Assembly (NCBI GenBank): GCA_035532035.1
Contig: DATKRS010000033.1
Span: forward strand, 31,767-95,766
DNA length: 64,000 bases
Origin: Candidatus Dormiibacterota bacterium
GTDB lineage: Bacteria; Vulcanimicrobiota; Vulcanimicrobiia; Vulcanimicrobiales; Vulcanimicrobiaceae
Direction of reading: 5' to 3'
The notes beneath the pieces were generated by a model. It was given only the letters and a program-made list of their open reading frames with translations, ran no database searches and had not been told where the DNA came from. Positions 27,212 to 36,989 of the stretch are shown piece after piece. The translations under genes were made by a program, and so were the position numbers. Each line of letters starts with the position of its first letter. Within the stretch, counting starts at the first letter, position 1.

Positions 27212-29268
27212 GAGCTGTTGACGACGAGCACCACGCTCGACCCAGGAGAGAGCGTCGTTCCGGCGATCGGGTCCGTGCCGATGACGCGTCCGCCAGCACC
27301 TTCGTCTGCCGTGTAGCGCAGCGACGAGACCGAATAGCCGGCTGCCTCGAGCGCGGCGCGCGCCTGCTGGATCGACAATCCGTCGGTATCGGGCACCTCG
27401 CCGGGAACCGAGAGGGTGATCGCGACGCGCGAGCCGGACGGCGTCTGCGCGCCTCCCTCCGGCTGCTCGCCGATGACCATGCCGTTGCCCGTCGGTTGGA
27501 CCGAAAACTGCACGGATACCGCGAAGCCGGCTTGCTGGAGCTCTGCGATCGCGTCCGCGTAGTCTTTCCCGACAACGGGCGGCACGACGGTCTCTCCTGC
27601 GCCCTGCTGGGGCGCGCTCAGCGAGAACATGTTCACCGCAACGTGAACGACGGCGCCGCGGGCGATCTGCTGACCGGGTGCCGGATCCTGTGACACAACG
27701 GTGTTGGGCTGTTCGCCCGGGATCGCAACCTGCTGGCCGGCATCCAAGGTCACCCCCATGTGCTCGGCGACGGCCTCCGCGCGATCGAGGGGCATCCCCA
27801 CGAAGTTCGGGATGAGCATCGGCTGAGGACCCTGCGAAACGATGAGCGTAATCGTGCTGCCTTCCCGCACGCGCGCCCCGGGAGCCGGACGCTCGTCGAC
27901 GACGCTGTCCTTCGTGGAGTTATCGTAGCGCTGCACGATCCGTACGCGGAACTTGTCGTCCTGCAGGATGCGTTGGGCGTCTCGTGACGAGAATCCGCGA
28001 ACGTCGCGCAGCCCGAGCGTCGGTAAGCCGTTGCTAATGAATAGCTCGATCGTCGAGTTTCTCGCGACCTTCGTCCCCGGGACGGGATTCTGCCTGATGA
28101 CGTGCGCGAGCGGAACCGTATTGCTGCTGCTATGGAAGAGTTTCGTCGAAAGATGGGCGTTCGCGATGTCCTGCACGGCCTGCGCGTCCGTCTCTCCAAC
28201 GTAGCTCCCAACGCTGATCGTCGCCCCAAAATCCGGGAGCGGCCGGCCGAAGATCCAAAACCCTATCGCCGTCGCCGCGGCGAGCGCGACGACGAGGATC
28301 GCAGCATTCGCACCCGTCGACCGGCGGCGCTCCTCCTCATAGGCGAACGAGCGGTCGGGCATCTTCGAGCGCCGCGGCGGCAGATCGAGCCCCGACCCGC
28401 GCCCCGGCGCGTCGTCCTCGATGCGGTACGCAGCGATGCTTGGCCGTTCGCGCGCTTCGCGCAGGGCAGATGCGACCTCGCTCGCGGATCCGAAGCGGTG
28501 CTGTGGGGCCTTTTGCAGCAGCCTGTTGACGATCGCGGCGAGGGCCGGGCTCACACCGTGCTTCTCCGCATCGATCGTCGGAACGGGATCCGAGATGTGT
28601 TTCAAGGCGACCGCCACCGGTGAATCACCCGTGTACGGTAGCGATCCCGTCACCATTTGATAGAGCACCACGCCAACGCTATAAAGATCGGATCCCGCGC
28701 CGAGCTCGTGCCCCTGCGCCTGTTCGGGCGAAACATAGAAGATGCTGCCCATGACGAGGCCGGGCGTCGTCAACGCCATCGTATGCTGCGAGATCGCGCG
28801 CGCGATGCCGAAGTCGGAGAGCTTGACGACATCGTCTTTCGTTACGAGGATGTTCGCTGGCTTGATGTCGCGGTGGAGCAGTCCCTGGCGATGGGCGTAG
28901 GCGAGACCGGTGCAGATTTGTACGGTATAGTCGATCGCCACCGGCTCGGGAAGCTTCCCGTCGGCGGCCAATATCTCGGCCAGCGACGCGCCGTCGACCA
29001 GCTCCATGACGATGTAATAGAGATCGCCCTCTCGCCCGACGTCGTACGTGTTGACGATGTTCGGGTGCGAAAGCTTCGCGGCAGACTCGGCCTCCTGATA
29101 GAATCTCCGGACGAACTCCGCGTCGGCCGCGTACTGCTCCCGCAGGACCTTGATCGCTACGCGACGGCGCAGCAGCGTGTCGATCCCAAGATAGACGCGC
29201 GCCATTCCCCCTTCGCCTAAGGCATGGTCGAGGCGGTACCGATTGTTGAAGGTACGTTGCTCGATCAC
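27208..29268 (-). CDS. pknB: Ser/Thr protein kinase with five PASTA domains (PknB/PrkC/StkP type)
   Basis: A 686-residue receptor kinase. The cytoplasmic kinase domain (about 10-270) has the glycine loop LGEGGMARVYLG, catalytic Lys in VAIKVL, HRDIKPANI, DFGIARA and YVSPEQAQG. A juxtamembrane region leads to a membrane helix (ILVVALAAATAIGFWIFG), then five extracytoplasmic PASTA repeats of about 65 residues reach the C-terminus. PASTA repeats bind muropeptides or lipid II, linking cell-wall state to phosphorylation. GTG at 29268 overlaps the pbpA stop (GTGA). A longer frame to 29415 adds shadow sequence. This kinase type is typical of Gram-positives, so its place beside outer-membrane systems in this genome is notable. 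Confidence 0.93.
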   Translation of the reverse strand: MIEQRTFNNRYRLDHALGEGGMARVYLGIDTLLRRRVAIKVLREQYAADAEFVRRFYQEAESAAKLSHPNIVNTYDVGREGDLYYIVMELVDGASLAEILAADGKLPEPVAIDYTVQICTGLAYAHRQGLLHRDIKPANILVTKDDVVKLSDFGIARAISQHTMALTTPGLVMGSIFYVSPEQAQGHELGAGSDLYSVGVVLYQMVTGSLPYTGDSPVAVALKHISDPVPTIDAEKHGVSPALAAIVNRLLQKAPQHRFGSASEVASALREARERPSIAAYRIEDDAPGRGSGLDLPPRRSKMPDRSFAYEEERRRSTGANAAILVVALAAATAIGFWIFGRPLPDFGATISVGSYVGETDAQAVQDIANAHLSTKLFHSSSNTVPLAHVIRQNPVPGTKVARNSTIELFISNGLPTLGLRDVRGFSSRDAQRILQDDKFRVRIVQRYDNSTKDSVVDERPAPGARVREGSTITLIVSQGPQPMLIPNFVGMPLDRAEAVAEHMGVTLDAGQQVAIPGEQPNTVVSQDPAPGQQIARGAVVHVAVNMFSLSAPQQGAGETVVPPVVGKDYADAIAELQQAGFAVSVQFSVQPTGNGMVIGEQPEGGAQTPSGSRVAITLSVPGEVPDTDGLSIQQARAALEAAGYSVSSLRYTADEGAGGRVIGTDPIAGTTLSPGSSVVLVVNSS

Positions 29269-30680
29269 GTTCCCGCCGCCGAGGTGTTCTCTAATGCCGT
29301 CTCGAGCACGTCGCGAGCGATCGGCGCTGCCACCGTCGCACCGTAGCCGGCGTTCTCCACGAGAATCGCAACGACCGCGCGCGGAGCGTCGGCCGGAGCG
29401 AAGCACACGAACCATGAATGCGCGACCCCGTGCGGATTGGTTGCCGTTCCGGTCTTGCCAGCAACGACGACGTTGGGAAGACTCGCGACGGTGCCCGTTC
29501 CACGCTCGACCACGGCAACCATCATCTTCGTCACTTCGGATGCTGTTTCCGCCGAGATCGGCGAGGCAAGCGTTCCGCTCGGAATGACGCTGACCACGCT
29601 GTCGCCGCGCCGAATCTGCCGCACGATGAACGGCCGCGGCTCGTCTCCGTTATTTGCGATGGTTGCGGCGATGAGCGCTATTTGCAAGGGCGTCACGAGC
29701 AGTGCACCCTGACCGAATCCCATCTGCGCGAGCTCCCCGGCGCTCACCTCGTTTTTTGGAGGCACGCTGCTGGGCAACGCGGAGAGTTGAAAGTCGAGCG
29801 AACTCCCGATGCCGAAGCGATCCAAATACTCGTAGAAGGTATCGAGGCCCACCTTTAGCGTGATCTGCGCGAAGTCGACGTTGCTCGAGAGCGCAAAGGC
29901 CGTCGTCACGTCTTGGTTCCCGGTGGCCTCGCCCTCGTTGTCGTGAAGGGTTGCGTTCCCGATCACAAGGTATCCGGGATCCTCGAAGCGCGTATCCGGA
30001 GTGACCGTCCCGCTATCGAGCGCAGCCGATGCAGTAAACAACTTGAACGTCGATCCGGGCGGGTAGAGCCCCTGCGTCGCGCGGTCGAGCAGCGGACTCG
30101 ACGGATCGGTGGAGAGGTGCGAGAAGGCTGCGTCGATCGCCGCGGGATCGAAGCTTGGAACGGAAGCGATCGCGAGTACGGCGCCCGAACGAGGATCGAG
30201 CACCACGCCCGCGGCGCGCGGGTAGCGCGAGAGCCGTGCGAAAAGCTCTTGTTGGATCGACGGCACGATCGTCGTAACGATGTCGTCGCCTTGCGGCGTG
30301 ACGGAACGGCCCTGCATCGCCGCGCGAATCTCTTCGATTTGGCCGACCGGATCGCCGGAGACGTCGGGAGGGCTCAGTGCCGCGTCGTAGGCTTGCTCGA
30401 TGCCGCTCGTCCCGTAGCGAGCCGACACGTACCCGATCGACTGTGCGAGCGACGCCCCGAACGGGTAGCTCCGCCGGTCGCCTTGCGAGTACGCGAGAAC
30501 CGTCCCATTCGTCGCCAGGACGCGGCCGCGCCCGGCTTGCAACGCCCCGTGCCGCGGATTCGACGGGTGCGACGAGATCGCAGGTCCTTGGTCGATCTGT
30601 ACGTACCACAAGCGCGCAGCGAGGACGACGAAGAGCACGCCCATGAGCAGGACAAGCCGGCGGATGGTGCCGTTGATCAC
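29265..30680 (-). CDS. pbpA: Class B penicillin-binding protein (PbpA/FtsI-like transpeptidase)
   Basis: A 471-residue D,D-transpeptidase anchored by one N-terminal helix (LVLLMGVLFVVLAARLWYVQ) and cross-linking peptidoglycan outside the membrane. Active-site motifs are YPPGSTFKLFTA (SxxK serine), LSSNVDF (SxN) and VVAGKTGTATN (KTG). The short N-terminal pedestal and the size match Mycobacterium PbpA more than E. coli FtsI. It is coupled to the PASTA kinase (4-bp overlap), as in the actinobacterial pbpA-pknB arrangement. No rodA/ftsW gene is adjacent here. Confidence 0.92.
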   Translation of the reverse strand: MINGTIRRLVLLMGVLFVVLAARLWYVQIDQGPAISSHPSNPRHGALQAGRGRVLATNGTVLAYSQGDRRSYPFGASLAQSIGYVSARYGTSGIEQAYDAALSPPDVSGDPVGQIEEIRAAMQGRSVTPQGDDIVTTIVPSIQQELFARLSRYPRAAGVVLDPRSGAVLAIASVPSFDPAAIDAAFSHLSTDPSSPLLDRATQGLYPPGSTFKLFTASAALDSGTVTPDTRFEDPGYLVIGNATLHDNEGEATGNQDVTTAFALSSNVDFAQITLKVGLDTFYEYLDRFGIGSSLDFQLSALPSSVPPKNEVSAGELAQMGFGQGALLVTPLQIALIAATIANNGDEPRPFIVRQIRRGDSVVSVIPSGTLASPISAETASEVTKMMVAVVERGTGTVASLPNVVVAGKTGTATNPHGVAHSWFVCFAPADAPRAVVAILVENAGYGATVAAPIARDVLETALENTSAAGT

Positions 30681-31351
30681 TGCGCGGGCTCTCCGATCTC
30701 CCGAAGAACGCGCAGCCCTTCTGCTTCCGTGCGCACCGCAAGGTGCGCACGCGCGCCGTCGTGCTCCATCAAAAGAGTCACGAGCTGCCGCGACGTCCCT
30801 TCGTCCGTGCCGTCGAGCGCGAGGACGACCTCAACGCCGAGCTCGGCAAGCAGCTGCGGTGCGACGTACGCGCATCGAGCAAGCGTCTCGAAATGGTGCG
30901 GCTCGTACGGGCCTTGTCGCCATGGCCCCCGCTTACCGAAGACCTGCGTGTGATAGTCCCAGGCGCACAGGTGCCGCTCTTTCCAGATGAAGTCGTCACG
31001 AACGCAGAGCCGGCGACACGCCGCGCATTGCACGATTGCGGCCGAGGGATGCGCGAGGCCCTCGGCCACCTCGTCGGGGAGATCCTCGATGTTCAAGACG
31101 GCGTCTTCGTCGAGGCGCTCTGGAGGCGGCGCAGACCATTCGACGCGTGCGAGCAGCTCGATGTCGCGCACGGGAGCGATGAAGGCGCGCTCGTCCTCGG
31201 GCGCAAACGTGCGGTCCGCCCAATCGATGACCCCGGCCAGCGCGATGCCGACGTTCTGCCAGGCATCGCCGACGACGACGCCCGCCGGAGTCCAGGCAAC
31301 CGGCACGAGCCGCGCGGTGATCGCACCGCCCTCGGGCCGAAAGCTGTTCAC
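30677..31351 (-). CDS. Unknown protein with a Cys-rich (zinc-ribbon-like) segment, between carB and pbpA
   Basis: A 224-residue cytoplasmic protein that I do not recognise. GTG at 31351 overlaps the carB stop as GTGA, so it is translationally coupled; its own stop overlaps pbpA by 4 bp. Residues about 1-100 are beta-rich and acidic. The middle contains CAACRRLCVRDDFIW then HLCAWDYH, a C-x2-C-x3-C plus C/H set that could bind zinc. The last part (ELGVEVVLALDGTDEGTS, LAVRTEAEGLRVLREIG) looks like an alpha/beta fold. The length upstream of GTG in the same frame is carB shadow. A role shared with peptidoglycan synthesis or pyrimidine supply cannot be decided. Confidence 0.65.
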   Translation of the reverse strand: MNSFRPEGGAITARLVPVAWTPAGVVVGDAWQNVGIALAGVIDWADRTFAPEDERAFIAPVRDIELLARVEWSAPPPERLDEDAVLNIEDLPDEVAEGLAHPSAAIVQCAACRRLCVRDDFIWKERHLCAWDYHTQVFGKRGPWRQGPYEPHHFETLARCAYVAPQLLAELGVEVVLALDGTDEGTSRQLVTLLMEHDGARAHLAVRTEAEGLRVLREIGEPAQ

Positions 31352-34300
31352 GAAGGCGAGCGTGCTGCTGTTCCCACCGAGAACGAAGACCGCCGGCTCG
31401 CCGCGCGGTACTCTTGGAGACTCTGCGGCGGCCCCGGCGTGCCGTTCAGCGCCTCCACGAGGGCGCGCGCCGTGTCCAGACTGCTCAAACACGCGATACT
31501 CGCTTCGACTGCAGCCCGGCGAATCTTGTAGTCGTCCGAGATCTCTCGTGGGCCCTTCGCGTCGTTGATGACCAAATCGACTTCGCGCGCCGCAAGAACG
31601 TCGAGGACGTGCGGCGACCCGTCGGCGATCTTGTTGGTCCGCTCGCACGCAATACCGGCGCCTTCGAGCACGTCGGCAGTGCCCTGCGTCGCAACGAGAC
31701 GGTGCCCGAGCTGTGCGTAACGCCGCAGCACCGAAACGGCCGCTTGCTTCTCTTCGTCGGAGATCGAAACGAGAATTCGTCCGCCTTCGCTCGGGAGCCG
31801 GATTCCGGCCGCAACGAACCCTTTGCGTAACGCACCGGCGAACGTTGCGTCGATGCCGAGGACCTCGCCGGTCGACTTCATCTCCGGCCCGAGCATCGTC
31901 TCGACGCCGCGCATCTTTGAAAACGAAAAGACCGGTACCTTCACCACCACGTACGGCGGCGCCGGCGTGAGGCCGGTTCCGTACGGCATGTCCCGCAACC
32001 GCTCGCCGAGCGCGACGCGCGTAGCCGCCGCGACGATGTTGACGCCCGTCGCCTTCTGGATGATCGGTACCGTGCGGCTCGCCCGTGGGTTCGCTTCGAT
32101 GATAAAGAGCTCGTCCTCGTGCAAGACAAACTGGATGTTGATGAGCCCTTCGGTACGCAGCTCGCGGGCGATCGCCGCAGTCACCTCCACGACGCGCGCT
32201 TGCTGCGCCGCGTCGAGGCGCTGCGGCGGGTAGACCGCGATCGAATCGCCCGAGTGGACGCCGGCGCGTTCGATGTGCTCGAAGATGCCGGGAACCAAGA
32301 CGTCTCTCCCGTCAAAAACCGCGTCGACTTCGAGCTCCAGTCCGGCCAGATAACGATCGACCAAGAGCGGGGCTTCGGGTCGGATCGCCGGCGCCGACTC
32401 TGCGTACGAGGCGAGCTGCGCTTCGTTATAGACGATCTCCATCGCGCGTCCGCCAAGCACGAACGAGGGTCGCACCAACACCGGGAATCCAAGCTCGCGC
32501 GCGATCGCGCGCGCCTCCCGGAAGCTCCGCGCCGCTCTCCCCTTGGGCCGCGCGACGTCCAGGCGGGCGAGCGCGGCATCGAATTGCTCGCGGTCCTCCG
32601 CCATATCCACGCTCGCGCGGTCGCTACCGACGATGCGCACGCCACGCCGCGAGAGCTCTGCGGCTAAGTTAATCGCGGTTTGACCACCGAAGGCGAGCAT
32701 GACGCCGCGAGCGCGCGTTGCACGATACGCAGCCTCGACTTCGTCTGCGCCCGGGGGCTCGAAGACGAGCACGTCCGAGATGTCGAAATCGGTCGAGACC
32801 GTCTCGGGATTGTTGTTCACGACGACCGCGCGGCGCCCGGCGGCGCGCAGCGCCCACGCAGCGTGCACGCAGCTGTAATCGAACTCTATGCCCTGCCCGA
32901 TACGGATCGGCCCGCTTCCCACGACCACGACCGCTTCCTCCTGGCGACCGGACATGCGCCCACGCAGCTCGTCAGCTTCGCCGGGTGAGAGGTAATAGTA
33001 GGGCGACTTCGCGGGAAACTCGCCGGCAGTGGTATCGACCATGCGGAATGCCGCATCCCGCGGATTCCACCCGTCTTCGCCCTCTGCAACGATCTCCGCG
33101 ATTTCGTACAGCCAGAAGCGGTCGATGGCGCTGGCCCCGTGAATCCGCTCGATCGCGCGCTCGACGCCGCCCGCATCGTGCGCTCTGCGCAGCAACTCGC
33201 AAATCGCCAGGAGCCGTTCGTGCGAGGGGTGCTCGACGACGCGTTCCAGCTCCCCGTCGCTCCATTCAGCCAAAGGCGTGCCGTGAAGTCCTTCGTAGCC
33301 GAGGTCTAGGCCACGTACGGCCTTCACGAGCGCAGCGCGAAACGTGCGCCCAATGCCCATCGCCTCCCCGGTCGATTTCATCTGCGTCCCAAGCTGCGTG
33401 TCGGCAAGTGGAAACTTGTCGAAAGGCCAGCGTGGAATCTTGACGACGACGTAATCGAGTGCAGGCTCGTACGCGGCCTTCGTGATCCCGGTTATGGGAT
33501 TTTCGATTTCGTCGAGCAGCTGGCCGAGCGCGATGCGCGTAGCGATCTTTGCAATCGGATACCCCGTCGCTTTCGACGCCAACGCCGAGCTGCGAGAGAG
33601 TCGCGGGTTCACCTCGATGATCGCGTACTCGCTGCGATCTGGATGGAGCGCGAACTGGATGTTGCAGCCGCCCTGAACGCCCAGCGCCCGGATGACGTTC
33701 AAGCTCGCGGACCGCAGCATCTGGTACTCGACGTCGGAGAGCGTTTGCGACGGCGCCACGACGATCGAATCGCCGGTGTGCACGCCGACCGGATCGAGAT
33801 TCTCCATGTTGCAGACGACGATGCAGTTGTCTGCGGCGTCTCGCAGGATCTCGTACTCGATCTCTTTCCAGCCGAGCAGAGAGCTCTCGAGCAAGACTTG
33901 TCCGATGAGGCTCGCGTCCAAGCCGGCGCGCAGGATCTCGCGCAGCGCAACGTCGTCGTACGCGATGCCGCCGCCGGTGCCGGCGAGCGTGTATGCCGGC
34001 CGCACGACCAGAGGATACCCGTTCTCGCGTGCGAACGCCATGCCGTCGTCGATTTGCGTCACGATGCGGCTCTCGGGAACGGGCTCGCCGATCTCGATCA
34101 TCTTCGTCTTGAAGCGTTCGCGGTCTTCCGCCAGACGGATCGCGTCGATCGGCGTACCTAGCACCTCGACGCCGTAGCGCTCGAGCACGCCGGCCTCGTG
34201 CAACTCGACGGCGAGGTTCAATCCGGTCTGTCCGCCGAGCGTCGGCAACAGCGCATCGGGACGCTCGCGCGCGACGATGGCGGCAACCGAATCAACCGTC

Positions 34301-34500
34301 AGCGGCTCGAGGTACACTGCATCCGCGATCTCCGGATCGGTCATGATGGTAGCCGGATTCGAGTTGACGAGGACGACGCGGTGCCCTTGCTCGCGCAGCG
34401 CCCGGCACGCCTGGACGCCGGCGTAGTCGAACTCGGCGGCTTGACCGATGACGATGGGCCCCGACCCGATCACCATGACGCTGAGCGTCCCCGCCTTCAC
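31348..34500 (-). CDS. carB: Carbamoyl-phosphate synthase large chain
   Basis: A protein of about 1050 residues that makes carbamoyl phosphate from bicarbonate, ATP and ammonia delivered by CarA. It has two ATP-grasp halves, each starting with a VIGSGPI(V/R)IGQ motif (near residue 10 and near 535), the glycine loop AGTGGGIAYD, EVNPRLSRSSALASKATGYP in the first half and EANPRASRTVPIIQKATG in the second. A C-terminal MGS-like regulatory domain follows (GHRLVATQGTADVL). I chose GTG at 34500; the ORF extends to 34572 but that would overlap the divergent ATPase gene. carA lies 7 kb away, on the same strand, not adjacent. Confidence 0.95.
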   Translation of the reverse strand: MKAGTLSVMVIGSGPIVIGQAAEFDYAGVQACRALREQGHRVVLVNSNPATIMTDPEIADAVYLEPLTVDSVAAIVARERPDALLPTLGGQTGLNLAVELHEAGVLERYGVEVLGTPIDAIRLAEDRERFKTKMIEIGEPVPESRIVTQIDDGMAFARENGYPLVVRPAYTLAGTGGGIAYDDVALREILRAGLDASLIGQVLLESSLLGWKEIEYEILRDAADNCIVVCNMENLDPVGVHTGDSIVVAPSQTLSDVEYQMLRSASLNVIRALGVQGGCNIQFALHPDRSEYAIIEVNPRLSRSSALASKATGYPIAKIATRIALGQLLDEIENPITGITKAAYEPALDYVVVKIPRWPFDKFPLADTQLGTQMKSTGEAMGIGRTFRAALVKAVRGLDLGYEGLHGTPLAEWSDGELERVVEHPSHERLLAICELLRRAHDAGGVERAIERIHGASAIDRFWLYEIAEIVAEGEDGWNPRDAAFRMVDTTAGEFPAKSPYYYLSPGEADELRGRMSGRQEEAVVVVGSGPIRIGQGIEFDYSCVHAAWALRAAGRRAVVVNNNPETVSTDFDISDVLVFEPPGADEVEAAYRATRARGVMLAFGGQTAINLAAELSRRGVRIVGSDRASVDMAEDREQFDAALARLDVARPKGRAARSFREARAIARELGFPVLVRPSFVLGGRAMEIVYNEAQLASYAESAPAIRPEAPLLVDRYLAGLELEVDAVFDGRDVLVPGIFEHIERAGVHSGDSIAVYPPQRLDAAQQARVVEVTAAIARELRTEGLINIQFVLHEDELFIIEANPRASRTVPIIQKATGVNIVAAATRVALGERLRDMPYGTGLTPAPPYVVVKVPVFSFSKMRGVETMLGPEMKSTGEVLGIDATFAGALRKGFVAAGIRLPSEGGRILVSISDEEKQAAVSVLRRYAQLGHRLVATQGTADVLEGAGIACERTNKIADGSPHVLDVLAAREVDLVINDAKGPREISDDYKIRRAAVEASIACLSSLDTARALVEALNGTPGPPQSLQEYRAASRRSSFSVGTAARSPS

Positions 34501-34535
34501 GGGATCGTCATATTCTTGCGGAATACTGGGCCTGC

Positions 34536-36989
34536 ATGAGCGCCGTCGCCGAAAGGACGCCATACGCCGCACTGTCGGACCAAGAGGCTCGCGAGCGGCT
34601 TGCGCGATTCGGGCCGAACGTCCTCGTGCCGGAATCGCACCGGGTGGGATTTCTTTGGGTCGCTCGATTCTTCATGGATCCGATGGTCGTGCTCTTGCTC
34701 GTTGCGGGTGGCACCTACCTCTTCCTCGGGGATCGGTTCGATGCAATGGTCGCTCTGTTCGCGCTCGTGCCGATCTTCTTGGTGACTGCGGTACTCGAGC
34801 GGCGGTCCGAGCGCGCGTTGGCCGAGCTCAAGCGGCTCGCATCGCCTCGGGCGCGCGTTATACGCGGCGCCAAAGAGCAGATTATCGATGCACGCGAGAT
34901 CGTACCCGGCGACGTGATGCTCGTTCGCGAAGGCGACGTCTTCGTCGCGGACGGAACGCTCGTCGACGGGAGCGTTCTGGTGGTTGACGAGTCGACGCTC
35001 ACCGGTGAATCGCATCCCACGATGAAGGAACCGCCTGCGGCGAGCGTCTACGCCGGAACCGCCTTGCGCAGTGGCCGCGGCGACGTGCTGGTCACGCAAA
35101 CGGGTACGCGAACGAGGTACGGGCGCATCGGCAAGCTCATGTCGCAAATGCACGTCGGCCCAACGCCGATCGAGCGCGTCATTCGCCGCCTGGTTTGGCA
35201 AATGGGCGCTGCCGTACTCGTGCTCTGCGCCGTCGTCATCTTCGTCGAACACGGGCGAGGCTCGCTGTGGCCCGCAGCCCTGATTGCCGGCGTGAGCCTC
35301 GCGATGGCGGCGATTCCAGAAGAGCTTCCAATGGTCTATACGCTGTACCTCGCGCTGGGCGCGTGGCGGCTCGCGCGGCAGCACGCACTCGTGCGGCGGC
35401 TCGCGAGCGTGGAGACCCTCGGCTCCGCGAGCGTAATTTGCGTGGACAAGACGGGAACCCTGACGTACGGGACGCTCGAGGTGACCGAAACGTGGACGCC
35501 TCAGGGCGTCGACGCATCCTCGCTGCTTCTCGCCGCCACGCTCGCCTGCGATCCCGACCCCTTCGACCCGCTCGACATTGCCGTGCTCCGCTTCGCGCGC
35601 GACCGACGTGTCGACATACGTGCCGACCGTCTCGTCACGCGCTATCCTTTCGATCCATCGCACCGCCGCGTCACCCAGCTTTGGAGCGTTCAATCCGGTC
35701 TTCGCGTTGCGACCAAGGGCGGCGTCGAATATGTTCTCGACCTCTGCGATATCGCGCGCGAACAGCGCGACGAGGTGGCACAGGCAAACGCGAGATTCGC
35801 CCGCGATGGGATGCGCGTGCTTGCAGTTGCGGGCGCGTCCAGAGACGCCGCCGGGCGAAGCCGCGCTGACGACGAATCGCATTTGCAGTTCTTCGGACTG
35901 CTGGCCCTGAGCGACCCGGTGCGCGAAGGAGTCCCCGCGGCGATCGCGGCATGCGATCGCGCAGGCATCACCGTCGTGATGATCACCGGCGATCACCCAG
36001 ACACGGCGGAGGCGACGGGACGCGGGCTAGGCTTACGCACCGGATCGACGCTAACCGGCGCCCAGCTCGACGACATGTCCGACGACGGGCTCGTCGCAGC
36101 GCTCGCGCAAACCCGCATCTTCGCGCGCATCTTGCCCGAGCAGAAACTTCGCATCGTGAAGGCGTTCCACGCACGTGGCGACGTCGTTGCTATGACGGGC
36201 GACGGCACGAACGACGCACTTGCACTCCGCGAAGCAGACATCGGCGTGGCAATGGGTGAACGCGGAACGGAGGTGGCTCGCGGAGCCGCCGATCTCATAC
36301 TGCTCGACGACGATTTCTCCACCATCGTTGCGGCGATCGCCGGAGGCCGGCGCATCTTCCGCAATCTACGCCGCGCCTTCCGGTATCTGAACGCATTTCA
36401 CGCGCCATTGATCATATCGGCCGTGGTCATTCCGCTCTTCGGTGCGCCACTCTTGCTGCTGCCGATTCATCTCGTATGGCTCGAGCTTATCGTGCACCCG
36501 ACCTCAGCGCTCGTCTACGAGAACGACGCCGGCGATCGCGCAGAGCTGATGTCCGAGCCGCCACGCGACCCGCATGCAGGGTTTCTCCGGCAACGCGACT
36601 GGCTTCGGCCGGTGTTGCTCGGGTGCGCGCTCACGGTGGGCTGCCTCGCGGTCTACTTCTTCGATCTGCATCACGGATACGGCGTCGATGTCGCGCGTGG
36701 AATGGCGCTGGCCACGATGCTCTTCGGACAGATGCTGCTCGTGCTCACGGAGCGCTCGACGCACCTACCAGTGTGGAAGCAGCCCGTGAAGAACAACCCT
36801 GTATTGCTTCCGATTCTCGGCGGATCGGTGGTGATGATGCTCATCATGTTGTACGTTCCGCCGGTCGCCGCCGCTTTCCGCGTCGCAGCCCCGACGCCGG
36901 TGCACTTCCTCGAATCGCTCGGGGTCGCGGCACTCTGCACGCTTTGGTTTGAGCCGTTCAAGCGCGCGGAGGGCTCGGGCACCACGTGA
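34536..36989 (+). CDS. P-type cation-transporting ATPase (P2-like)
   Basis: An 817-residue membrane pump. It has the actuator TGES (STLTGESHPT), phosphorylation site VDKTGTLTYG, nucleotide-domain KGGVEY, hinge MTGDGTNDALALREADIGVAMG and about eight to ten membrane segments. The M4 motif reads AIPEELPMVY, where calcium pumps have PEGLP, so it is P2-like with an altered ion site; Ca, Mn or Mg are all possible. It starts 36 bp from the divergent carB GTG. Its stop overlaps the following exporter gene (GTGA). Confidence 0.9.
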   Translation: MSAVAERTPYAALSDQEARERLARFGPNVLVPESHRVGFLWVARFFMDPMVVLLLVAGGTYLFLGDRFDAMVALFALVPIFLVTAVLERRSERALAELKRLASPRARVIRGAKEQIIDAREIVPGDVMLVREGDVFVADGTLVDGSVLVVDESTLTGESHPTMKEPPAASVYAGTALRSGRGDVLVTQTGTRTRYGRIGKLMSQMHVGPTPIERVIRRLVWQMGAAVLVLCAVVIFVEHGRGSLWPAALIAGVSLAMAAIPEELPMVYTLYLALGAWRLARQHALVRRLASVETLGSASVICVDKTGTLTYGTLEVTETWTPQGVDASSLLLAATLACDPDPFDPLDIAVLRFARDRRVDIRADRLVTRYPFDPSHRRVTQLWSVQSGLRVATKGGVEYVLDLCDIAREQRDEVAQANARFARDGMRVLAVAGASRDAAGRSRADDESHLQFFGLLALSDPVREGVPAAIAACDRAGITVVMITGDHPDTAEATGRGLGLRTGSTLTGAQLDDMSDDGLVAALAQTRIFARILPEQKLRIVKAFHARGDVVAMTGDGTNDALALREADIGVAMGERGTEVARGAADLILLDDDFSTIVAAIAGGRRIFRNLRRAFRYLNAFHAPLIISAVVIPLFGAPLLLLPIHLVWLELIVHPTSALVYENDAGDRAELMSEPPRDPHAGFLRQRDWLRPVLLGCALTVGCLAVYFFDLHHGYGVDVARGMALATMLFGQMLLVLTERSTHLPVWKQPVKNNPVLLPILGGSVVMMLIMLYVPPVAAAFRVAAPTPVHFLESLGVAALCTLWFEPFKRAEGSGTT

